Shown piece after piece: positions 7,074 through 11,994 of a stretch of 11,994 bases of DNA. This stretch comes from an uncultured Campylobacter sp. (GTDB lineage: Bacteria > Campylobacterota > Campylobacteria > Campylobacterales > Campylobacteraceae): NCBI RefSeq assembly GCF_937890585.1, contig NZ_CALACG010000131.1, positions 1-11,994 on the forward strand, read 5' to 3'. The notes beneath the pieces were generated by a model, which was not told the DNA's origin, searched no databases, and saw only the letters and a program-made list of their open reading frames with translations. Within the stretch, counting starts at the first letter, position 1. The number at the start of each line of letters is the position of its first letter. Made by a program: the position numbers and the translations under genes.

Positions 7074-9406
7074 CTTATTCCGATATTTAGCTTCTCTTTT
7101 AGCTCGCTTAAAATTTTATCCATAAGCGCGTTTATATCGTCATCTTCAAGCGTTTTTTCCATATCTTGGAATATAAATTTAAGGCTAAGGCTGATCGCGC
7201 CGTTTAGCTTTGCGTCTTTATAGATATCAACCGGCAAGAACTCTTTTAGCTCTTTTAAATTTAGCCCTCTTATACACTCATAAATTCGTCCAGCCTCGAA
7301 ATTTTCAGGCACGATGAGGCTAAGATCTCTTGTCGTGCTTTGAAATTTAGAGTATGGCACTGCTAAGACCGGCTCAAATTTAAGCTTTGCAAAATCAATC
7401 TCACAAACATAAGTTTTAGGCAGATCTCTTTTTGCCTCTACTCTCGCATCAACTCTGCCGATATAGCCGATCTTTTCGCCATTTTGATAGATGTGTGCCT
7501 GCTCGTATGGACTAAGATATGAGATCTCTTGGCAAGGTTTTAGCTCAAATTTACCTATTACATTTTGCACCATCGCTGCAAATGCGTAGAAATTTGCCTC
7601 CTCGCCCTTTGCGCCGTTTATCAGTGTTGGCTCTTTTAAAAGACCTGATACGACAAAGCCTAAATTTAAGCCTTGGTTTGCATTTTCGTCAAAAACTTCG
7701 CCAAACTCAAAAAGTCTAACTGAGCGCTTTGAGTTTTTGATATTTTTCTCGCTTGAGCTTAGAAGGTGATTAACAAGTGCTGGTCTAAGCGTGTTTAGTT
7801 CGTTGTTTATAGGATTTAGTATCTTGATCTTGCAAGGTTTGAAATTTAGCTCACTAAGCTCATCAAGGCTGTCAAATACGTAGTGCACGCTTTCAAAAAA
7901 GCCATTATCGGCTGCACGGCGCCTTAAATTTAAAGCATTTTTGTAGTCAAAATATGTCTTATTTAGCCTATCTTTCTCAGAGAAATTTAACGGCGTTGAG
8001 GCGATATTGTCGATACCTATTATCCTTACGATCTCCTCGCAGATATCATGCGAATTTACGATGTCGTGGCGAAATAGCGGCACTTTTACATTAAAGCTCT
8101 CTTGCTCGACATTTACCGCGATCTCAAAGCCAAGTTTCTTTAAAATTTTAACGACATCGTTTCTTGCAACCTCTTGTCCGATCATATTTTTAAGCTCGCC
8201 AAGTGAGATGCTTAGCGTGATAGGCTCGGTGTTTAGAAGTGATTGCTGTGAGCCTGCAAAAAGACTTAAGCTATCTTTAAAGCCAGCTAGCCTTTTAAAA
8301 AGATAGTCCGCCCCGTAAGCTAAATTTGGCTCGCTACCACGGCTTGAGCGATAAACCTGATCGCCTTTTGGTAAATTTTTATTTTCAAAAATGGCTTTTG
8401 AGACAACATCTGGTTTTACGTAGCTAGCCTCTACCAAGATCACCTTTGAGTCCTCATCGACCCTAGCCTCATCGCTTTGGTAAATTCCAGCAACACCTAA
8501 ATTTTTATCCTCGCAAAAGACCACACACTCGCCATTTTCGCCATTTTTGATGTCAAAAACTGCTTTTTCGCCCTCGCCCACAAGCTTAGCGTGATCATAA
8601 GCTCTAAACAAGACGCCCGTGCAAAATGTCGCGTATTCAAGCAGTCTTTCTACTAAATTTGTCTTTTGGCACTCAATTAGAGCTAGCCTCAAGCGAGTTA
8701 ATAAATTTTCACTTAATGCATTTTTTAGCTCAAATGCTTTATACAAAAACGAGCCATTTACCTTATCTTCGGTTCGCACAGACGCGATCCTGCCGATGCC
8801 TAGTAAATTTTCGCTATCTTCATTTTCATGGCTATCTTTCATATTTAGATCAAGTGCGGTGCAAATTTCTCTTGCGATGCCGTGTAAATTTTGGCAGTCG
8901 CCCCTGTTTGCAGTAACATCAACCTCTATGATCACATCTTTAAACACTTCAAATTCGCCAAGACTTGTGCCAAGTTTTAGCTTGCCTATACTCTCATCAA
9001 GTGGCAAGATGCCGTCATTTGTCTTAGGTAGTCCTAGCTCAGTTGAAGAGCAGATCATGCCGCATGACTCGATGCCTCTTAGTTTTGCCTTTTTGATCTC
9101 AAGACCATTTGGCATCGTCGTGCCAATGAGCGCAACTGGCACAAACTGACCAGCCTCGACGTTTTTGGCACCACAAACGATCTGAAGCGTCTCGCTACCA
9201 ACATCAACCTGACAAACGCTTAGTTTATCGGCATCTGGGTGCTTTTCTCGGCTTTTTACATAGCCCACCACAACGCTTTTTGGTAAATTTATCTCTTTAT
9301 AGCTATCAACTTCTAAGCCGATAGAGTTTAATGTCTTTGAAAGTGTCTCGCCGCTAACCTCGCTAAGGTCGATCCACTCGTTTAACCAATGCTTTGAAAT
9401 TATCAT
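7070..9406 (-). CDS. pheT: Phenylalanyl-tRNA synthetase beta subunit
   Basis: Large subunit of the (alpha-beta)2 enzyme that charges tRNA-Phe; it binds tRNA and usually edits mischarged Tyr-tRNA. 778 residues. Domains in order: B1 core (1-38), a tRNA-binding OB domain (about 40-150, with HPDADKL and VCGAKNV), the B3/B4 editing module (about 160-375), B5 (about 395-470, metal-site pattern [17 protein letters not shown] with D448, D454, E457 and E458), the catalytic-like core (about 480-680), and a C-terminal FDX-ACB anticodon-binding domain (about 685-778). The B3/B4 module is unusual: the family motif ending in HAFD reads RAYD (Arg268 in place of the editing His), and the T-x-A around residue 350 is replaced by GDQ. 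Glu326 is kept. The ATG has GGAG upstream and overlaps the pheS stop by 4 bases. Confidence 0.96.
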   Translation of the reverse strand: MIISKHWLNEWIDLSEVSGETLSKTLNSIGLEVDSYKEINLPKSVVVGYVKSREKHPDADKLSVCQVDVGSETLQIVCGAKNVEAGQFVPVALIGTTMPNGLEIKKAKLRGIESCGMICSSTELGLPKTNDGILPLDESIGKLKLGTSLGEFEVFKDVIIEVDVTANRGDCQNLHGIAREICTALDLNMKDSHENEDSENLLGIGRIASVRTEDKVNGSFLYKAFELKNALSENLLTRLRLALIECQKTNLVERLLEYATFCTGVLFRAYDHAKLVGEGEKAVFDIKNGENGECVVFCEDKNLGVAGIYQSDEARVDEDSKVILVEASYVKPDVVSKAIFENKNLPKGDQVYRSSRGSEPNLAYGADYLFKRLAGFKDSLSLFAGSQQSLLNTEPITLSISLGELKNMIGQEVARNDVVKILKKLGFEIAVNVEQESFNVKVPLFRHDIVNSHDICEEIVRIIGIDNIASTPLNFSEKDRLNKTYFDYKNALNLRRRAADNGFFESVHYVFDSLDELSELNFKPCKIKILNPINNELNTLRPALVNHLLSSSEKNIKNSKRSVRLFEFGEVFDENANQGLNLGFVVSGLLKEPTLINGAKGEEANFYAFAAMVQNVIGKFELKPCQEISYLSPYEQAHIYQNGEKIGYIGRVDARVEAKRDLPKTYVCEIDFAKLKFEPVLAVPYSKFQSTTRDLSLIVPENFEAGRIYECIRGLNLKELKEFLPVDIYKDAKLNGAISLSLKFIFQDMEKTLEDDDINALMDKILSELKEKLNIGIR

Positions 9407-10398
9407 TTAAACTGCTCCAACAATCTTAAATCTCCCTCAAAAAGTGACCTTAGATCAGGCACTCTATGAAGCAACATCGCAAATCTCTCAACGCCAAGGC
9501 CAAAGGCATATCCGCTTACATTTTTATAGCCAACTGCCTTAAATACATTTGGATCAACGACGCCGCATCCAAGCACCTCAAGCCAAGTAGTCTGCTTGCA
9601 CACTCTGCAGCCCTTGCCGTGGCAGAATATACAACTAATATCAACCTCAGCGCTAGGCTCCGTAAATGGAAAGAAGCTAGGACGAAAACGCACTTCAACA
9701 TCGCCAAACATATGCTTTAAAAAGCCCTCAAGCATTGATTTTAAATTTGCAAAGCTAACTTTGTCTGCATCCTCGACCACAAGGCCCTCAACCTGGTGAA
9801 ACATCGGTGTATGCGTTAGGTCCATATCACGTCTAAAGACAGTGCCAGGCGCTATCATGCGGATAGGTGGCTTTTGATTTAACATAGTTCGCACCTGAAC
9901 TGGGCTCGTATGTGTCCTTAAAAGCCTAAAATCATCTAGGTAAAATGTATCTTGCATATCCCTTGCTGGGTGGTATTTTGGTAAATTTAGTGCCTCAAAG
10001 TTGTGAAAATCATCTTCTATAAGCGGCCCAGTCTCAAGTGAGAAATTTAGAGCTAAAAAATATTCAATTATCTTATCCATCGTGGCCATTACAGGGTGCA
10101 ACGCCCCGCTAGCAACAGGCTCGTTAAAGAGCGTGATATCAGCAGCCTCTTTTTTCATCTTGCTATCGATCTCTTGCTCGCCAAGCTCGGCCTTTTTGGC
10201 TTCTATAAGCGCGCTTAGCTCATCTCTTTGCTTGTTTAAATTTGCTGCAAATTCCTTTTTCTCATCCTCGCCAAGCTCTTTTAGCTTTGCAAAGCCTTGC
10301 GCCAAGATGCCCTTTTTGCCAAAAATTTCTACCCTGACCTTCTCCAGATCATCAAGAGTTGAAATTTCATTTTTGATTTTGTTAATGAAATCTTGCAA
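9403..10398 (-). CDS. pheS: Phenylalanyl-tRNA synthetase alpha subunit
   Basis: Catalytic subunit that activates phenylalanine and transfers it to tRNA-Phe. 331 residues: an N-terminal coiled coil for tRNA contact (about 1-85), then the class II synthetase core. Visible are [12 protein letters not shown] (143-154), [11 protein letters not shown] (160-170), motif 2 with GTVFRRD (185-191) and FHQVEG (200-205), and motif 3 with [10 protein letters not shown] (300-309). C256-x2-C259-x4-C264-x2-C267 resembles a zinc knuckle; this Cys-rich insert before the 'W.E.LG.G' motif occurs in many bacterial PheS but not E. coli. The start is TTG at 10396-10398: AAAGGT lies 6 bases upstream and no ATG or GTG fits better. 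It is the first gene of the pheS-pheT-aroA-ispH run; the divergent HIT gene starts 118 bases away. I see no leader peptide or attenuator in the short upstream region. Confidence 0.97.
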   Translation of the reverse strand: MQDFINKIKNEISTLDDLEKVRVEIFGKKGILAQGFAKLKELGEDEKKEFAANLNKQRDELSALIEAKKAELGEQEIDSKMKKEAADITLFNEPVASGALHPVMATMDKIIEYFLALNFSLETGPLIEDDFHNFEALNLPKYHPARDMQDTFYLDDFRLLRTHTSPVQVRTMLNQKPPIRMIAPGTVFRRDMDLTHTPMFHQVEGLVVEDADKVSFANLKSMLEGFLKHMFGDVEVRFRPSFFPFTEPSAEVDISCIFCHGKGCRVCKQTTWLEVLGCGVVDPNVFKAVGYKNVSGYAFGLGVERFAMLLHRVPDLRSLFEGDLRLLEQFK

Positions 10399-10404
10399 TT
10401 TTTT

Positions 10405-10410
10405 ACCTTT
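10405..10410 (-). promoter_or_regulatory. Ribosome binding site that fixes the pheS TTG start
   Basis: AAAGGT on the minus strand followed by six A residues and then TTG. Because the start codon is not ATG, this well-placed Shine-Dalgarno sequence is the main evidence for starting pheS at 10398. Confidence 0.75.
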
Positions 10411-10428
10411 ATGAATTTTTGCATCGAT

Positions 10429-10434
10429 TTTATA
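10429..10434 (-). promoter_or_regulatory. Probable -10 element of the pheS operon promoter
   Basis: TATAAA on the minus strand, 30 bases before the pheS TTG. The upstream sequence has spaced T-runs (TTTTTAT, GATTTTAACT, CTTTTTC), typical of Campylobacter promoters that lack a -35 box. Transcription would begin near 10422, giving a leader of about 24 bases with the AAAGGT site. A one-base mismatch to TATAAT keeps confidence moderate. Confidence 0.5.
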
Positions 10435-10482
10435 GAAAAAGAGTTAAAATCAAGATAAAAAGCACGAAATTTAAGCACACTT

Positions 10483-10491
10483 TGATATAAT
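10483..10491 (+). promoter_or_regulatory. Extended -10 promoter of the HIT gene
   Basis: TGATATAAT is a perfect match to the extended -10 form TGnTATAAT, 25 bases before the ATG at 10517. Transcription would start near 10498, leaving a leader of about 19 bases that contains AAAGGAG. It is the best promoter match in the window. Confidence 0.75.
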
Positions 10492-10516
10492 TTCTCAAAC
10501 TTTCAAAGGAGCTAAA

Positions 10517-10870
10517 ATGACCATATTTGAAAAGATAGTTGCTGGTGAAATTCCTTGCAACAAAGTGCTTGAGAGCGAGAAATTTCTAGCTTTTAATGAC
10601 ATAAATCCAAAAGCGCCGATTCACATCCTCATCATCCCTAAAAAACACTACAAAAACTTCCAAGAGATGGATCCAGTTTTGATGGGCGAGATGACTAAAT
10701 TTATCCAAGAGGTCGCTACATTAATGGGCGTTGATAAGAGTGGATACCGCCTCATAACAAACTGCGGTGAAAACGGCGGTCAAGAGGTCATGCACCTACA
10801 CTTTCACCTACTTGCTGGCGCAAAACTTGGCTGGAGTGAAGGCGTAGCCGACCCACAAAGCACATTTTAA
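10517..10870 (+). CDS. HIT/HINT-family nucleotide hydrolase
   Basis: A 117-residue histidine-triad protein of the HINT branch, enzymes that cleave adenosine 5'-monophosphoramidates and similar AMP conjugates; the physiological substrate in bacteria is unclear. Seen are the N-terminal FEKIVAGEIPCNKV and FNDINPKAPIH segments typical of HINT, and the active-site triad H93-L-H95-F-H97-L-L near the C-terminus, with His95 matching the nucleophile of studied HINT enzymes. No signal peptide or membrane segment; cytosolic. The ATG follows AAAGGAG at ideal spacing. It is the only plus-strand gene: divergent from pheS, convergent with the chemoreceptor gene and closed by a strong hairpin, so it is transcribed alone. 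A HIT gene beside pheS is also the order I recall in C. jejuni. Confidence 0.95.
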   Translation: MTIFEKIVAGEIPCNKVLESEKFLAFNDINPKAPIHILIIPKKHYKNFQEMDPVLMGEMTKFIQEVATLMGVDKSGYRLITNCGENGGQEVMHLHFHLLAGAKLGWSEGVADPQSTF

Positions 10871-10873
10871 TCC

Positions 10874-10903
10874 AAATTTAGACTCAAAACTGAGTCTAAA
10901 TTT
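10874..10903. terminator. Bidirectional terminator hairpin
   Basis: A perfect inverted repeat: 13 bases at 10874-10886 (AAATTTAGACTCA) and their complement at 10891-10903, with a 4-base loop AAAC. It begins 4 bases after the HIT stop and ends 15 bases before the stop of the convergent chemoreceptor gene. Each arm ends in AAATTT, giving a U-run for either direction of transcription. It can therefore terminate both genes. Confidence 0.88.
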
Positions 10904-10918
10904 CACTAAATACTAAAT

Positions 10919-11994
10919 TTATTTTCTAGCGGACTTTATCGCCTTAAGTAGCTCTTCAAAGCCAGTTTTACTTGAGTGCTCAACGTCTTTTAGTATCTCA
11001 ACGCCAGCTAAATTTGCCTTATCTTTATCAGCAAAAATCGCCATAGCCTTGTCTAGTCCGTGATGGACATTTTCGTGGTGAGCGGCGATATTTGAGAGAG
11101 TTTTTGTATCTTTTATCAGAGTGTTTTTTACCTCTTTATCATACCACAAGCCAAATCTACACTCATGCACGTCTTGAATTTTATTTATCTCACCAAGCAG
11201 CACGCCTCGGTAGCCATTTAGCTTCATGTTGATGTGATCTATCTTGCCGTTACTGACATTGACCTCATTTGTTACGTTTAAGGCTTGATTTAGGATGTTT
11301 TGCGTGTTGGCATTTACGCTTGAGATGTTGCCCTCAAAGCCGCCTAAAATTTGCATCGCATTTGCTGAAATTTTAGAGAAACTCTCGCTCATTTCGATCA
11401 TTGTATTTGCACTTTGCTTAAGACCATTTATATTTACTTCAACTTCAAGTGTAGCTTTTTGCGTGCGCTCAGCAAGTTTTCTAACCTCATCAGCCACGAC
11501 CGCAAAGCCCCTGCCATGTTCGCCTGCGCGGGCTGCCTCGATAGCGGCATTTAGCGCTAGCAAATTTGTCTGATCTGAGATGTCTTTTATGAGATTTATG
11601 ATCTCAACGATAGAATTTACGCTTCCATCAAGCGAAGAGGCATCGTTTGAGAGGTCACCGCTCATCTGGCTCACTTGCTCGATCGAGCTTAAAATTTCAG
11701 CCGTTTGAGACTTTAGCTCGCCTGTTTCTTTGAAGGTTTTTTCATTTAAATAGTTTATATTTTCAAGCATTTTTAAATTTTCTTCGATGGTTGATTGTAA
11801 GAAATTTATACCGTCTTGGTAGCTTGAGATCAGCAAATTTACAGCTTCTTTCTTATCTTTAGCCTGCTCTTGTGGCTCGCAAGTTTTAGCGCTTTTTAAC
11901 TCGTTTTGTAAAGCTAAAATTTTAGCCTTTAAAGCTTCATTTTCTCTCTCTAAAGCTTCATTTTTACTACCAAGCTCTTTGCTTTTGCTGTCAA
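10919..11994 (-). CDS. Methyl-accepting chemotaxis protein with CZB zinc-binding domain, N-terminus cut by the edge
   Basis: Chemoreceptor signalling part, C-terminal 357 codons; the reading frame stays open to the right edge, so the sensory N-terminus is outside. A TTG at 11834-11836 could be read as a start, but coding continues upstream without a stop. The visible part begins with a coiled coil rich in Glu/Lys/Ala, with the heptad pair [14 protein letters not shown]. The signalling hairpin follows, with the conserved tip [19 protein letters not shown] and [18 protein letters not shown], which contacts CheA and CheW. After it comes a CZB domain: the probable zinc ligands are the His of DHINMK, the Cys of HECRFGLWY, and two His spaced x3 in HHENVHHG. 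No membrane segment is visible; location depends on the missing part. CZB receptors sense zinc-linked or oxidant cues in other bacteria. Its promoter is outside the window. Confidence 0.93.
   Translation of the reverse strand, partial: DSKSKELGSKNEALERENEALKAKILALQNELKSAKTCEPQEQAKDKKEAVNLLISSYQDGINFLQSTIEENLKMLENINYLNEKTFKETGELKSQTAEILSSIEQVSQMSGDLSNDASSLDGSVNSIVEIINLIKDISDQTNLLALNAAIEAARAGEHGRGFAVVADEVRKLAERTQKATLEVEVNINGLKQSANTMIEMSESFSKISANAMQILGGFEGNISSVNANTQNILNQALNVTNEVNVSNGKIDHINMKLNGYRGVLLGEINKIQDVHECRFGLWYDKEVKNTLIKDTKTLSNIAAHHENVHHGLDKAMAIFADKDKANLAGVEILKDVEHSSKTGFEELLKAIKSARK
11930..11964. repeat. 14-bp direct repeat with 21-bp period inside the chemoreceptor coiled coil
   Basis: TAAAGCTTCATTTT occurs at 11930-11943 and again at 11951-11964. 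The 21-base period equals seven codons, one coiled-coil heptad, and both copies encode NEAL. A recent duplication of one heptad is the simple explanation. Confidence 0.7.

Noticed and set aside
8619..9149. Open frame of 176 codons on the plus strand
   Set aside because: It lies wholly antisense to the well-supported pheT coding sequence, has no family pattern, and is Ser/Leu/Phe-rich as expected for a shadow frame.
10399..10516. T-box or pheM-like attenuator upstream of pheS
   Set aside because: The likely leader is only about 24 bases, with no Phe-rich peptide or terminator hairpin.
11834..11836. TTG as the start of the chemoreceptor gene
   Set aside because: The frame continues to the window edge with coiled-coil-like sequence, so the true start is outside.
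1..11994. Mobile elements, CRISPR, tRNA or rRNA genes
   Set aside because: All DNA is accounted for by housekeeping genes and short gaps; no repeats with spacers, no transposase pattern and no cloverleaf were seen.

Overview
The window is a gene-dense housekeeping region of a Campylobacter chromosome. GC is roughly 40% by eye, sense strands are A/T-rich, promoters are of the extended -10 type, and the gene order pheS-pheT-aroA-ispH-rpsA-(small membrane protein)-serA followed the same way in the Campylobacterota I know. A C. concisus-like species fits the base composition, but the species call is a guess. There are no mobile elements, CRISPR arrays, tRNAs or rRNAs, and no stretch over 300 bases lacks a gene.

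Layout. Ten protein genes are present; nine lie on the minus strand. From right to left: a methyl-accepting chemotaxis protein with a CZB zinc-binding domain (10919 to the right edge, N-terminus outside the window); a divergent, convergently terminated HIT/HINT-family hydrolase (10517-10870, plus strand); then a long minus-strand series of pheS, pheT, aroA, ispH, rpsA, an unrecognised single-pass membrane protein, serA, efp and a DUF4304-like protein cut by the left edge. pheS/pheT, pheT/aroA and the membrane protein/serA share ATGA overlaps, and aroA/ispH overlap by 11 bases. Only the 80-base gap before rpsA and the 118-base gap before pheS look able to hold minus-strand promoters, and each has a -10-like hexamer. 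The simplest reading is two transcription units, pheS-pheT-aroA-ispH and rpsA-membrane protein-serA-efp-DUF4304. Read-through from the first into the second is possible because no terminator is visible between them.

Functionally the region joins translation (PheRS alpha and beta, ribosomal protein S1, EF-P) to amino-acid and isoprenoid precursor supply (AroA, SerA, IspH). A perfect 13-bp inverted repeat between the HIT gene and the chemoreceptor gene is a good bidirectional terminator.

No obviously new multi-gene system is present. The observations most worth checking are: (1) the PheT B3/B4 region appears to have lost several residues of the tRNA editing site; (2) the palindrome AAATTT occurs about 88 times by hand count, roughly ten times more than base composition predicts, and it fits the RAATTY motif linked to DNA discrimination in C. 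jejuni transformation; (3) the terminator hairpin is built with that same word at both ends; (4) the small membrane-protein gene after rpsA has no visible ribosome binding site and probably depends on translational coupling.
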